Below, piece after piece: positions 34,446 to 48,029 of a DNA stretch of 64,000 nucleotides. Source of the stretch: Ulva prolifera (Eukaryota; Chlorophyta; Ulvophyceae; Ulvales; Ulvaceae). The stretch spans positions 7,213,810-7,277,809 of the forward strand of contig CM041197.1 in the NCBI GenBank assembly GCA_023078555.1, written 5' to 3'. The notes beneath the pieces were generated by a model. That model had not been told where the DNA came from. It did not search any database and worked only from the letters and a program-made list of their open reading frames with translations. The first letter of the stretch is position 1. Each line of letters begins with the position of its first letter. Both the position numbers and the translations under genes were made by a program.

Positions 34446-35420
34446 CAGCTAATATATGGATGTCACTTGTGTCAGGTATGGCTAGCAGTGCTTCCATGTC
34501 GCGTATTCGCTGCTCGGCTGATTCGCGAACAAGCTCGGCTGCCTGCGTCGGTTGGCCGGGTCAGAGGCATGTGTTGGCAGTCACAGCGCTTTTGCACGCC
34601 AGCACAGCCAATATATGGATGTGACTTGTGTCAGGTATGGCTTGCAGTGCTTCCATGTTGCGCAGTCGCGGCTCGGCTGATTCGGAAGCCAGCCCGGCTG
34701 ATTCGCGCATCAGCTCGGCTGACGCAGCAGTTGGCCGGGTCGGGGGCATCTGCCCACTGTCACAGTGCTTTTGCAGGCCAGCACAGCGAATATATGGATG
34801 TGGGTTGTGTCAGATGTGGCTAGCAGTGCTTCCATGACGCGCAGTCGCTGTTCGGCTGATTCGCGAACCACCTCGGCTGCCGCGGCGGTTGGCCGGGTCG
34901 GAGGCATGTGTTGGCAGTCAAGGCGCTTTTGCACGCCAGCACAGCCAATATACGGATGTCACTTGTGTCAGGTATGGCTAGCAGTGCTTCCATGTCGCGC
35001 AGTCGCTGCTCGGCTGAATTGCGAACCAGCTCGGCTGCCGCGGCGGTTGGCCAGGTCGGAGGCATGTGTTGGCAGTCACAGTGCTTTTGCACGCCAGCAC
35101 AGCCAGTACATGGATGTCACTTGTGTCAGGTATGGCTAGCAGTGCTTCCATGTTGCGCAGTCGCGGCTCGGCTGATTCGGAAGCCAGCCCTGCTGATTCG
35201 CGCATCAGCTCGGCTGACGCAGCAGTTGGCCGGGTTGGGGGCATCTGCCCACTGTCACAGTGCTTTTGCAGGCCAGCACAGCGAATATATGGATGTGGGT
35301 TGTGTCAGCTGTGGCTAGCAGTGCTTCCATGACGCGCAGTCGCTGCTCGGCTGATTCGCGAACCAGCTCGGCTGCCGCGGCGGTTGGCCGGGTCGGAGGC
35401 ATGTGTTGGCAGTCAAGGCG
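34446..35420 (+). repeat. 1-kb direct duplicate, copy 2
   Basis: Partner of 28020-28994. It ends exactly at the 70-bp deletion junction at about 35420. Private changes include CAGCTAATATATGG at about 34448 and CCAGCCCTGCTG at about 35188. Confidence 0.82.
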
Positions 35421-35430
35421 CTTGCAGTCG
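35415..35430 (+). other. Deletion junction: monomer missing 70 bp
   Basis: The sequence passes from GTCAAGGCGCTT directly to GCAGTCGCGGCTCGG. Compared with the neighbouring intact copy, 70 bases (from TTGCACGCC through CCATGTTGC) are absent. It is the clearest out-of-register event in the array. Confidence 0.9.
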
Positions 35431-35581
35431 CGGCTCGGCTGATTCGGAAGCCAGCCCGGCTGATTCGCGCATCAGCTCGGCTGACGCAGCAGTTGGCCGG
35501 GTTGGGGGCATCTGCCCACTGTCACAGTGCTTTTGCAGGCCAGCACAGCGAATATATGGATGTGGGTTGTGTCAGCTGTGG

Positions 35582-38517
35582 CTAGCAGTGCTTCCATGAC
35601 GCGCAGTCGCTGCTCGGCTGATTCGCGAACCAGCTCGGCTGCCGCGGCGGTTGGCCGGGTCGGAGGCATGTGTTGGCAGTCAAGGCGCTTTTGCACGCCA
35701 GCACAGCCAATATACGGATGTCACTTGTGTCAGGTATGGCTAGCAGTGCTTCCATGTCGCGCAGTCGCTGCTCGGCTGATTCGCGAACCAGCTCGGCTGC
35801 CGCGGCGGTTGGCCGGGTCGGAGGCATGTGTTGGCAGTCAAGGCGCTTTTGCACGCCAGCACAGCCAATATACGGATGTCACTTGTGTCAGGTATGGCTA
35901 GCAGTGCTTCCATGTCGCGCAGTCGCTGCTCGGCTGATTCGCGAACCAGCCCGGCTGATTCGCGCATCAGCTCGGCTGACGCAGCAGTTGGCCGAGTTGG
36001 GGACATCTGCCCACATTCACAGTGCTTTTGCAGGCCAGCACAGCGAATATATGGATGTGGGTTGTGTCAGATGTGGCTAGCAGTGCTTCCATGTCGCGCA
36101 GTCGCTCCTCGGCTGATTCGCGAATCAGCTCGGCTGGCGCAGCGGTTGGCCGGGTCGGAGGCATGTGTTGGCAGTCACAGTGCTTTTGCACGCCATCACA
36201 GCGAATATATGGATGTGGGTTGTGTCAGATGTGGCTAGCAGTGCTTCCGTGTCGCGCAGTCGCTCCTCAGCTGATTCGTGAACCAGCTCGGCTGGCGCAG
36301 CGGTTGGCCGGGTCGGAGGCATGTGTTGGCAGTCACAGCGCATTTGCACGCCAGCACAGCGAAAATATATGGAGGTGGGTTGTGTTAGATTTGGCTAGCA
36401 GTGCTTCCATGTCGCGCAGTCGCTCCTCGGCTGATTCGCGAACCAGCTCGGCTGGCGCAGCGGTTGGCCGGGTCGGAGGCATGTGTTGGCAGTCACATCA
36501 CATTTGCACGCCATCACAGCGAATATATGGATGTGGGTTGTGTCAGATTTGGCTAGCAGTGCTTCCGTGTCGCGCAGTCGCTCCTCAGCTGATTCGTGAA
36601 CCAGCTCGGCTGGCGCAGCGGTTGGCCGGGTCGGAGGCATGTGTTGGCAGTCACAGCGCATTTGCACGCCAGCACAACGAAAATATATGGAGGTGGGTTG
36701 TGTTAGATTTGGCTAGCAGTGCTTCCATGTCGCGCAGTCGCTCCTCGGCTGATTCGCGAACCAGCTCGGCTGCCGCTGCGGTTGGCCGGGTCGGAGGCAT
36801 GTGTTGGCAGTCACAGCGCATTTGCACGCCATCACAGCGAATATATGGATGTGGGTTGTGTCAGATGTGGCTAGCAGTGCTTCCATGTCGCACAGTCGCT
36901 CCTCGCCTGATTCGCGAACCAGCCCGGCTGATTCGCGCATCAGCTCGGCTGACGCAGCACTTGGCCGGGTCGGGGGCACCTGCCCACAGTCACAGTGCTT
37001 TTGCAGGCCAGCGCAGCGAATATTTGGATGTGGGTTGTGTCAGCTGTGGCTAGCAGTGCTTCCATGACGCGCAGTCGCTGCTCGGCTGATTCGCGAACCA
37101 GCTCGGCTGCCGCGGCGGTTGGCCGGGTCGGAGGCATGTGTTGGCAGTCAAGGCGCTTTTGCACGCCAGCACAGCCAATATACGGATGTCACTTGTGTCA
37201 GGTATGGCTAGCAGTGCTTCCATGTCGCGCAGTCGCTGCTCGGCTGATTCGCGAACCAGCTCGGCTGCCGCGGCGGTTGGCCGGGTCGGAGGCATGTGTT
37301 GGCAGTCAAGGCGCTTTTGCACGCCAGCACAGCCAATATACGGATGTCACTTGTGTCAGGTATGGCTAGCAGTGCTTCCATGTCGCGCAGTCGCTGCTCG
37401 GCTGATTCGCGAACCAGCCCGGCTGATTCGCGCATCAGCTCGGCTGACGCAGCAGTTGGCCGAGTTGGGGACATCTGCCCACATTCACAGTGCTTTTGCA
37501 GGCCAGCACAGCGAATATATGGATGTGGGTTGTGTCAGATGTGGCTAGCAGTGCTTCCATGTCGCGCAGTCGCTCCTCGGCTGATTCGCGAATCAGCTCG
37601 GCTGGCGCAGCGGTTGGCCGGGTCGGAGGCATGTGTTGGCAGTCACAGTGCTTTTGCACGCCATCACAGCGAATATATGGATGTGGGTTGTGTCAGATGT
37701 GGCTAGCAGTGCTTCCGTGTCGCGCAGTCGCTCCTCAGCTGATTCGTGAACCAGCTCGGCTGGCGCAGCGGTTGGCCGGGTCGGAGGCATGTGTTGGCAG
37801 TCACAGCGCATTTGCACGCCAGCACAGCGAAAATATATGGAGGTGGGTTGTGTTAGATTTGGCTAGCAGTGCTTCCATGTCGCGCAGTCGCTCCTCGGCT
37901 GATTCGCGAACCAGCTCGGCTGGCGCAGCGGTTGGCCGGGTCGGAGGCATGTGTTGGCAGTCACATCACATTTGCACGCCATCACAGCGAATATATGGAT
38001 GTGGGTTGTGTCAGATTTGGCTAGCAGTGCTTCCGTGTCGCGCAGTCGCTCCTCAGCTGATTCGTGAACCAGCTCGGCTGGCGCAGCGGTTGGCCGGGTC
38101 GGAGGCATGTGTTGGCAGTCACAGCGCATTTGCACGCCAGCACAACGAAAATATATGGAGGTGGGTTGTGTTAGATTTGGCTAGCAGTGCTTCCATGTCG
38201 CGCAGTCGCTCCTCGGCTGATTCGCGAACCAGCTCGGCTGCCGCTGCGGTTGGCCGGGTCGGAGGCATGTGTTGGCAGTCACAGCGCATTTGCACGCCAT
38301 CACAGCGAATATATGGATGTGGGTTGTGTCAGATGTGGCTAGCAGTGCTTCCATGTCGCGCAGTCGCTCCTCGCCTGATTCGCGAACCAGCCCGGCTGAT
38401 TCGCGCATCAGCTCGGCTGACGCAGCACTTGGCCGGGTCGGGGGCACCTGCCCACAGTCACAGTGCTTTTGCAGGCCAGCGCAGCGAATATTTGGATGTT
38501 GGTTGTGTCAGATGTGG
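35582..38517 (+). repeat. 1,468-bp tandem duplication
   Basis: 35582-37049 is repeated at 37050-38517. The offset 1468 equals 9x158 + 2x21 + 2x2; the last term comes from two 160-bp monomers with CGAAAATATATGG. One visible difference is TGTCGCACAG (about 36890) versus TGTCGCGCAG (about 38358). Confidence 0.88.
36358..38160 (+). repeat. 160-bp monomer variant (2-bp insertion), four copies
   Basis: CGAAAATATATGGAGG replaces CGAATATATGGATG near 36360, 36678, 37828 and 38146. It is always followed by GTGTTAGATTTGG. A single earlier copy lies near 25274. The 2-bp gain shifts frame and creates two long spurious open frames of 343 codons (36022-37053 and 37490-38521). Confidence 0.88.
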
Positions 38518-41316
38518 CTAGCAGTGCTTCCATGTCGCGCAGTAGCTGCTCGGCTGATTCGCGAACCAGCTCGGCTGGCGCAGCGGTTGGCCGGGTCGGA
38601 GGCATTTGTTGGCAGACACATCACATTTGCACGCCAGCACAGCGAATATATGGATGTGGGTTGTGTCAGATGTGGCTAGCAGTGCTTCCATGTCGCGCAG
38701 TCGCTCCTCGGCTGATTCGCGAACCAGCTCGGCTGGCGCAGCGGTTGGCCGGGTCGGAGGCATGTGTTGGCAGTCACATCACATTTGCACGCCAGCACTG
38801 CGAATATATGGATGTGGGTTGTGTCAGATGTGGCTAGCAGTGCTTCCATGTCGCGCAGTCGCTCCTCGGCTGATTCGCGAACCAGCTCGGCTGGCGCAGC
38901 GGTTGGCCGGGTCGGAGGCATGTGTTGGCAGTCACATCACATTTGCACGCCATCACAGCGAATATATGGATGTGGGTTGTGTCAGATGTGGCTAGCAGTG
39001 CTTCCATGTCGCGCAGTCGCTCCTCGCCTGATTCGCGAACCAGCTCGGCTGGCGCAGCGGTTGGCCGGGTCGGAGGCATGTGTTTGCAGTCACAGCGCTT
39101 TTGCACGCCAGCACAGCGAATATATGGATGTGGGTTGTGTCATATGTGGCTAGCAGTGCTTCCATGTCGCGCAGTCGCTCCTCGGCTGATTCGCGAACCA
39201 GCTCGGCTGGCGCAGCGGTTGGCCGGGTCGGAGGCATGTGTTGGCAGTCACATCACATTTGCACGCCAGCACAGCGAATGTATGGATGTGGGTTGTGTCA
39301 GATGTGGCTAGCAGTGCTTCCATGTCGCGCATTCGCTCCTCGGCTGATTCGCGAACCAGCTCGGCTGGCGCAGCGGTTGGCCGGGTCGGAGGCATGTGTT
39401 GGCAGTCACATCACATTTGCACGCCAGCACAGCGAATATATGGATGTGGGTTGTGTCAGATGTGGCTAGCAGTGCTTCCATGTCGCGCAGTCGCTCCTCG
39501 GCTGATTCGCGAACCAGCTCGGCTGGCGCAGCGGTTGGCCGGGTCGGAGGCATGTGTTGGCAGTCACATCACATTTGTACGCCATCACAGCGAATATATG
39601 GATGTGGGTTGTGTCAGATGTGGCTAACAGTGCTTCCATGTCGCGCAGTCGCTCCTCGGCTGATTCGCGAACCAGCTCGGCTGGCGCAGCGGTTGGCCGG
39701 GTCGGAGGCATGTGTTGGCAGTCACAGCGCATTTGCAAGCCAGCACAGCGAATATATGGATGTGGGTTGTGTCAGATGTGGCTAGCAGTGCTTCCATGTC
39801 GCGCAGTCGCTCCTCGGCTGATTCGCGAACCAGCTCGGCTGCCGCTGCGGTTGGCCGGGTCGGAGGCATGTGTTGGCAGTCACAGCGCATTTGCACGCCA
39901 TCACAGCGAATATATGGATGTGGGTTGTGTCAGATGTGGCTAGCAGTGCTTCCATGTCGCGCAGTCGCTCCTCGCCTGATTCGCGAACCAGCCCGGCTGA
40001 TTCGCGCATCAGCTCGGCTGACGCAGCACTTGGCCGGGTCGGGGGCACCTGCCCACAGTCACAGTGCTTTTGCAGGCCAGCGCAGCGAATATTTGGATGT
40101 TGGTTGTGTCAGATGTGGCTAGCAGTGCTTCCATGTCGCGCAGTAGCTGCTCGGCTGATTCGCGAACCAGCTCGGCTGGCGCAGCGGTTGGCCGGGTCGG
40201 AGGCATTTGTTGGCAGACACATCACATTTGCACGCCAGCACAGCGAATATATGGATGTGGGTTGTGTCAGATGTGGCTAGCAGTGCTTCCATGTCGCGCA
40301 GTCGCTCCTCGGCTGATTCGCGAACCAGCTCGGCTGGCGCAGCGGTTGGCCGGGTCGGAGGCATGTGTTGGCAGTCACATCACATTTGCACGCCAGCACT
40401 GCGAATATATGGATGTGGGTTGTGTCAGATGTGGCTAGCAGTGCTTCCATGTCGCGCAGTCGCTCCTCGGCTGATTCGCGAACCAGCTCGGCTGGCGCAG
40501 CGGTTGGCCGGGTCGGAGGCATGTGTTGGCAGTCACATCACATTTGCACGCCATCACAGCGAATATATGGATGTGGGTTGTGTCAGATGTGGCTAGCAGT
40601 GCTTCCATGTCGCGCAGTCGCTCCTCGCCTGATTCGCGAACCAGCTCGGCTGGCGCAGCGGTTGGCCGGGTCGGAGGCATGTGTTTGCAGTCACAGCGCT
40701 TTTGCACGCCAGCACAGCGAATATATGGATGTGGGTTGTGTCATATGTGGCTAGCAGTGCTTCCATGTCGCGCAGTCGCTCCTCGGCTGATTCGCGAACC
40801 AGCTCGGCTGGCGCAGCGGTTGGCCGGGTCGGAGGCATGTGTTGGCAGTCACATCACATTTGCACGCCAGCACAGCGAATGTATGGATGTGGGTTGTGTC
40901 AGATGTGGCTAGCAGTGCTTCCATGTCGCGCATTCGCTCCTCGGCTGATTCGCGAACCAGCTCGGCTGGCGCAGCGGTTGGCCGGGTCGGAGGCATGTGT
41001 TGGCAGTCACATCACATTTGCACGCCAGCACAGCGAATATATGGATGTGGGTTGTGTCAGATGTGGCTAGCAGTGCTTCCATGTCGCGCAGTCGCTCCTC
41101 GGCTGATTCGCGAACCAGCTCGGCTGGCGCAGCGGTTGGCCGGGTCGGAGGCATGTGTTGGCAGTCACATCACATTTGTACGCCATCACAGCGAATATAT
41201 GGATGTGGGTTGTGTCAGATGTGGCTAACAGTGCTTCCATGTCGCGCAGTCGCTCCTCGGCTGATTCGCGAACCAGCTCGGCTGGCGCAGCGGTTGGCCG
41301 GGTCGGAGGCATGTGT
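38181..41316 (+). repeat. 1,601-bp tandem duplication
   Basis: 38181-39715 repeats at 39782-41316 (offset 1601 = 10x158 + 21). Shared rare states include GCATTTGTTGGCAGACAC, GCGCAGTAGCTGC, CCAGCACTGCG and GTGTCATATGTGG. Confidence 0.87.
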
Positions 41317-41729
41317 TTGCAGTCACAGCGCTTTTGCACGCCAGCACAGCGAATATATGGATGTGGGTTGTGTCAGATGTGGCTAGCAGTGCTTCCATGT
41401 CGCGCAGTCGCTCCTCGGCTGATTCGCGAACCAGCTCGGCTGGCGCAGTGGTTGGCCGGGTCGGAGGCATGTGTTGGCAGTCACATCACATTTGCAAGCC
41501 AGCACAGCGAATATATGGATGTGGGTTGTGTCAGATGTGGCTAGCAGTGCTTCCATGTCGCGCAGTCGCTCCTCGGCTGATTCGCGAACCAGCTCGGCTG
41601 TCGCAGCGGTTGGCCGGGTCGGAGGCATGTGTTGGCAGTCACAGTGCTTTTGCAGGCCAGCGCAGCGAATATTTGGATGTTGGTTGTGTCAGATGTGGCT
41701 AGCAGTGCTTCCATGTCGCGCAGTAGCTG

Positions 41730-42699
41730 CTCGGCTGATTCGCGAACCAGCTCGGCTGGCGCAGCGGTTGGCCGGGTCGGAAGAATGTGTTGGCAGTCAC
41801 AGCGCTTTTGCACGCCAGCACAGCGAATATATGGATGTGGGTTGTGTCAGATGTGGCTAGCAGTGCTTCCATGTCGCGCAGTCGCTCCTCGGCTGATTCG
41901 CGAACCAGCTCGGCTGGCGCAGCGGTTGGCCGGGTCGGAAGAATGTGTTGGCAGTCACAGCGCTTTTGCACGCCAGCACAGCGAATATATGGATGTGGGT
42001 TGTGTCAGATGTGGCTAGCAGTGCTTCCATGTCGCGCAGTCGCTCCTCAGCTGATTCGCGAACCAGCTCGGCTGGTGCAGCGGTTGGCCGGGTCGGAGGC
42101 AGGTGTTGGCAGTCACAGCGCCTTTGCACGCCAGCACACCCAATATATGGATGTGACTTGTGTCAGGAATGGCTAGCAGTGCTTCCATGTCGCGCAGTCG
42201 CTCCTCGGCTGATTCGCGAACCAGCTCGGCTGGCGCAGCGGTTGGCCGGGTCGGAAGAATGTGTTGGCAGTCACAGCGCTTTTGCACGCCAGCACAGCGA
42301 ATATATGGATGTGGGTTGTGTCAGATGTGGCTAGCAGTGCTTCCATGTCGCGCAGTCGCTCCTCGGCTGATTCGCGAACCAGCTCGGCTGGCGCAGCGGT
42401 TGGCCGGGTCGGAAGAATGTGTTGGCAGTCACAGCGCTTTTGCACGCCAGCACAGCGAATATATGGATGTGGGTTGTGTCAGATGTGGCTAGCAGTGCTT
42501 CCATGTCGCGCAGTCGCTCCTCAGCTGATTCGCGAACCAGCTCGGCTGGTGCAGCGGTTGGCCGGGTCGGAGGCAGGTGTTGGCAGTCACAGCGCCTTTG
42601 CACGCCAGCACACCCAATATATGGATGTGACTTGTGTCAGGAATGGCTAGCAGTGCTTCCATGTCGCGCAGTCGCTCCTCGGCTGATTCGCGAACCAGC
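41730..42699 (+). repeat. 474-bp (three-monomer) tandem duplication
   Basis: 41730-42225 repeats at 42204-42699, sharing GGTCGGAAGAATG, GGAGGCAGGTGTTGG, CCAGCACACCC and GTGTCAGGAATGG. Confidence 0.83.
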
Positions 42700-45600
42700 C
42701 CGGCTGATTCGCGCATCAGCTCGGCTGACGCAGCACTTGGCCGGGTCGGGGGCACCTGCCCACAGTCACAGTGCTTTTGCAGGCCAGCGCAGCGAACATA
42801 TGGATGTTGGTTGTGTCAGATGTGGCTAGCAGTGCTTCCATGTCGCGCAGTCGCTCCTCGGCTGATTCGTGAACCAGCTCGGCTGGTGCAGCGGTTGGCC
42901 GGGTCGGAGGCATGTGTTGGCAGTCACAGCGCATTTTCACGCCAGCACAGCGAATGTATAGATGTGGGTTGTGTTAGATGTGGCTAGCAGTGCTTCCATG
43001 TCGCGCAGTCGCTCCTCAGCTGATTCGCGAACCAGCTCGGCTGGCGCAGCGGTTGGCCGGGTCGGAGGAATGTGTTGGCAGTCACAGCGCTTTTGCACGC
43101 CAGTACAGCGAATATATGGATGCGGGTTGTGTCAGATGTGGCTAGCAGTGCTTCCATGTCGCGCAGTCGCTCCTCGGCTGATTCGCGAACCAGCTCGGCT
43201 GGCGCAGCGGTTGGCCGGGTCGGAGGCATGTGTTGGCAGTCACGTCGCATTTGCACGCCAGCACAGCGAATATATGGGAGTGGGTTATGTCAGATGTGGC
43301 TAGCAGTGCTTCCATGTCGCGCAGTCGCTCCTCGGCTGATTCGCGAACCAGCTCGGCTGGCGCAGCGGTTGGCCGGGTCGGAGGCATGTGTTGGCAGTCA
43401 CAGCGCATTTGCACGCCAGCACAGCGAATGTATGGATGTGGGTTGTGTTAGATGTGGCTAGCAGTGCTTCCATGTCGCGCAGTCGCTCCTCGGCTGATTC
43501 GCGAACCAGCTCGGCTGGCGCAGCGGTTGGCCGGGTCGGAGGCATGTGTTGGCAGTCTCAGCGCTTTTGCACGCCAGCACAGCGAATATATGGATGTGGG
43601 TTGTGTCAGACGTGGCTAGCAGAACTTCCATGTCGCGCAGTCGCTCCTCGGCTGATTCGCGAACCAGCTCGGCTGCCGCAGCGGTTGGCCGGGTCGGAGG
43701 CATGTGTTGGCAGTCACAGCGCCTTTGTACGCCAGCACAGCCAATATATGGATGTGACTTGTGTCAGGTATGGCTAGCAGTGCTTCCATGTCGCGCAGTC
43801 GCTCCTCGGCTGATTTGCGAACCAGCCCGGCTGATTCGCGCATCAGCTCGGCTGACGCAGCACTTGGCCGGGTCGGGGGCACCTGCCCACAGTCACAGTG
43901 CTTTTGCAGGCCAGCGCAGCGAATATATGGATGTTGGTTGTGTCAGATGTGGCTAGCAGTGCTTCCATGTCGCGCAGTCGCTGCTCGGCTGATTCGCGAA
44001 CCAGCTCGGCTGGCGCAGCGGTTGGCCGGGTCGGAGGAATGTGTTGGCAGTCACAACGCTTTTGCACGCCATCACAGCGAATATATGGATGTGGGTTGTG
44101 TCAGGTGTGGCTAGCAGTGCTTCCATGTCGCGCAGTCGCTCCTCGGCTGATTCGCGAACCAGCTCGGCTGGCGCAGCGGTTGGCCGGGTCGGAGGCATGT
44201 GTTGGCAGTCACAGCGCCTTTGCACGCCAGAACAGCCAATATATGGATGAGACTTGTGTCAGGTATGGCTAGCAGTGCTTCCATGTCGCGCAGTCGCTCC
44301 TCGGCTGATTCGCGAACCAGCTCGGCTGGCGCAGCGGTTGGCCGGGTCGGAAGAATGTGTTGGCAGTCACAGCGCTTTTGCACGCCAGCACAGCGAATAT
44401 ATGGATGTGGGTTGTGTCAGATGTGGCTAGCAGTGCTTCCATGTCGCGCAGTCGCTCCTCAGCTGATTCGCGAACCAGCTCGGCTGGTGCAGCGGTTGGC
44501 CGGGTCGGAGGCATGTGTTGGCAGTCACAGCGCCTTTGCACGCCAGCACACCCAATATATGGATGTGACTTGTGTCAGGAATGGCTAGCAGTGCTTCCAT
44601 GTCGCGCAGTCGCTCCTCGGCTGATTCGCGAACCAGCCCGGCTGATTCGCGCATCAGCTCGGCTGACGCAGCACTTGGCCGGGTCGGGGGCACCTGCCCA
44701 CAGTCACAGTGCTTTTGCAGGCCAGCGCAGCGAATATATGGATGTTGGTTGTGTCAGATGTGGCTAGCAGTGCTTCCATGTCGCGCAGTCGCTCCTCGGC
44801 TGATTCGTGAACCAGCTCGGCTGGTGCAGCGGTTGGCCGGGTCGGAGGCATGTGTTGGCAGTCACAGCGTATTTGCACGCCAGCACAGCGAATGTATAGA
44901 TGTGGGTTGTGTTAGATGTGGCTAGCAGTGCTTCCATGTCGCGCAGTCGCTCCTCAGCTGATTCGCGAACCAGCTCGGCTGGCGCAGCGGTTGGCCGGGT
45001 CGGAGGAATGTGTTGGCAGTCACAGCGCTTTTGCACGCCAGTACAGCGAATATATGGATGCGGGTTGTGTCAGATGTGGCTAGCAGTGCTTCCATGTCGC
45101 GCAGTCGCTCCTCGGCTGATTCGCGAACCAGCTCGGCTGGCGCAGCGGTTGGCCGGGTCGGAGGCATGTGTTGGCAGTCACATCGCATTTGCACGCCAGC
45201 ACAGCGAATATATGGGAGTGGGTTATGTCAGATGTGGCTAGCAGTGCTTCCATGTCGCGCAGTCGCTCCTCGGCTGATTCGCGAACCAGCTCGGCTGGCG
45301 CAGCGGTTGGCCGGGTCGGAGGCATGTGTTGGCAGTCACAGCGCATTTGCACGCCAGCACAGCGAATGTATGGATGTGGGTTGTGTTAGATGTGGCTAGC
45401 AGTGCTTCCATGTCGCGCAGTCGCTCCTCGGCTGATTCGCGAACCAGCTCGGCTGGCGCAGCGGTTGGCCGGGTCGGAGGCATGTGTTGGCAGTCACAGC
45501 GCTTTTGCACGCCAGCACAGCGAATATATGGATGTGGGTTGTGTCAGACGTGGCTAGCAGAACTTCCATGTCGCGCAGTCGCTCCTCGGCTGATTCGCGA

Positions 45601-47549
45601 ACCAGCTCGGCTGCCGCAGCGGTTGGCCGGGTCGGAGGCATGTGTTGGCAGTCACAGCGCCTTTGTACGCCAGCACAGCCAATATATGGATGTGACTTGT
45701 GTCAGGTATGGCTAGCAGTGCTTCCATGTCGCGCAGTCGCTCCTCGGCTGATTTGCGAACCAGCCCGGCTGATTCGCGCATCAGCTCGGCTGACGCAGCA
45801 CTTGGCCGGGTCGGGGGCACCTGCCCACAGTCACAGTGCTTTTGCAGGCCAGCGCAGCGAATATATGGATGTTGGTTGTGTCAGATGTGGCTAGCAGTGC
45901 TTCCATGTCGCGCAGTCGCTGCTCGGCTGATTCGCGAACCAGCTCGGCTGGCGCAGCGGTTGGCCGGGTCGGAGGCATGTGTTGGCAGTCACATCGCATT
46001 TGCACGCCAGCACAGCGAATATATGGGAGTGGGTTATGTCAGATGTGGCTAGCAGTGCTTCCATGTCGCGCAGTCGCTGCTCGGCTGATTCGCGAACCAG
46101 CTCGGCTGGCGCAGCGGTTGGCCGGGTCGGAGGCATGTGTTGGCAGTCACAGCGCATTTGCACGCCAGCACAGCGAATGTATAGATGTGGGTTGTGTTAG
46201 ATGTGGCTAGCAGTGCTTCCATGTCGCGCAGTCGCTCCTCAGCTGATTCGCGAACCAGCTCGGCTGGCGCAGCGGTTGGCCGGGTCGGAGGAATGTGTTG
46301 GCAGTCACAGCGCTTTTGCACGCCAGTACAGCGAATATATGGATGCGGGTTGTGTCAGATGTGGCTAGCAGTGCTTCCATGTCGCGCAGTCGCTCCTCGG
46401 CTGATTCGCGAACCAGCTCGGCTGGCGCAGCGGTTGGCCGGGTCGGAGGCATGTGTTGGCAGTCACATCGCATTTGCACGCCAGCACAGCGAATATATGG
46501 GAGTGGGTTATGTCAGATGTGGCTAGCAGTGCTTCCATGTCGCGCAGTCGCTCCTCGGCTGATTCGCGAACCAGCTCGGCTGGCGCAGCGGTTGGCCGGG
46601 TCGGAGGCATGTGTTGGCAGTCACAGCGCATTTGCACGCCAGCACAGCGAATGTATGGATGTGGGTTGTGTTAGATGTGGCTAGCAGTGCTTCCATGTCG
46701 CGCAGTCGCTCCTCGGCTGATTCGCGAACCAGCTCGGCTGGCGCAGCGGTTGGCCGGGTCGGAGGCATGTGTTGGCAGTCACAGCGCTTTTGCACGCCAG
46801 CACAGCGAATATATGGATGTGGGTTGTGTCAGACGTGGCTAGCAGAACTTCCATGTCGCGCAGTCGCTCCTCGGCTGATTCGCGAACCAGCTCGGCTGCC
46901 GCAGCGGTTGGCCGGGTCGGAGGCATGTGTTGGCAGTCACAGCGCCTTTGTACGCCAGCACAGCCAATATATGGATGTGACTTGTGTCAGGTATGGCTAG
47001 CAGTGCTTCCATGTCGCGCAGTCGCTCCTCGGCTGATTTGCGAACCAGCCCGGCTGATTCGCGCATCAGCTCGGCTGACGCAGCACTTGGCCGGGTCGGG
47101 GGCACCTGCCCACAGTCACAGTGCTTTTGCAGGCCAGCGCAGCGAATATATGGATGTTGGTTGTGTCAGATGTGGCTAGCAGTGCTTCCATGTCGCGCAG
47201 TCGCTGCTCGGCTGATTCGCGAACCAGCTCGGCTGGCGCAGCGGTTGGCCGGGTCGGAGGCATGTGTTGGCAGTCACATCGCATTTGCACGCCAGCACAG
47301 CGAATATATGGGAGTGGGTTATGTCAGATGTGGCTAGCAGTGCTTCCATGTCGCGCAGTCGCTCCTCGGCTGATTCGCGAACCAGCTCGGCTGGCGCAGC
47401 GGTTGGCCGGGTCGGAGGCATGTGTTGGCAGTCACAGCGCATTTGCACGCCAGCACAGCGAATGTATGGATGTGGGTTGTGTTAGATGTGGCTAGCAGTG
47501 CTTCCATGTCGCGCAGTCGCTCCTCGGCTGATTCGCGAACCAGCTCGGC

Positions 47550-47556
47550 TGCGCAG
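47550..47556 (+). other. Single-base deletion in a monomer
   Basis: CTCGGCTGCGCAGCGG here replaces the usual CTCGGCTGGCGCAGCGG, giving a 157-bp unit and a local phase change. Confidence 0.8.
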
Positions 47557-48029
47557 CGGTTGGCCGGGTCGGAGGCATGTGTTGGCAGTCACATCGCATT
47601 TGCACGCCAGCACAGCGAATATATGGGAGTGGGTTATGTCAGATGTGGCTAGCAGTGCTTCCATGTCGCGCAGTCGCTCCTCGGCTGATTCGCGAACCAG
47701 CTCGGCTGGCGCAGCGGTTGGCCGGGTCGGAGGCATGTGTTGGCAGTCACAGCGCATTTGCACGCCAGCACAGCGAATGTATGGATGTGGGTTGTGTTAG
47801 ATGTGGCTAGCAGTGCTTCCATGTCGCGCAGTCGCTCCTCGGCTGATTCGCGAACCAGCTCGGCTGGCGCAGCGGTTGGCCGGGTCGGAGGCATGTGTTG
47901 GCAGTCTCAGCGCTTTTGCACGCCAGCACAGCGAATATATGGATGTGGGTTGTGTCAGACGTGGCTAGCAGAACTTCCATGTCGCGCAGTCGCTCCTCGG
48001 CTGATTCGCGAACCAGCTCGGCTGCCGCA

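Noticed and set aside
36022-38521. Two 343-codon open frames
   Set aside because: They arise from the 2-bp insertion in 160-bp monomers and translate the same repeat words; no sign of a real protein.
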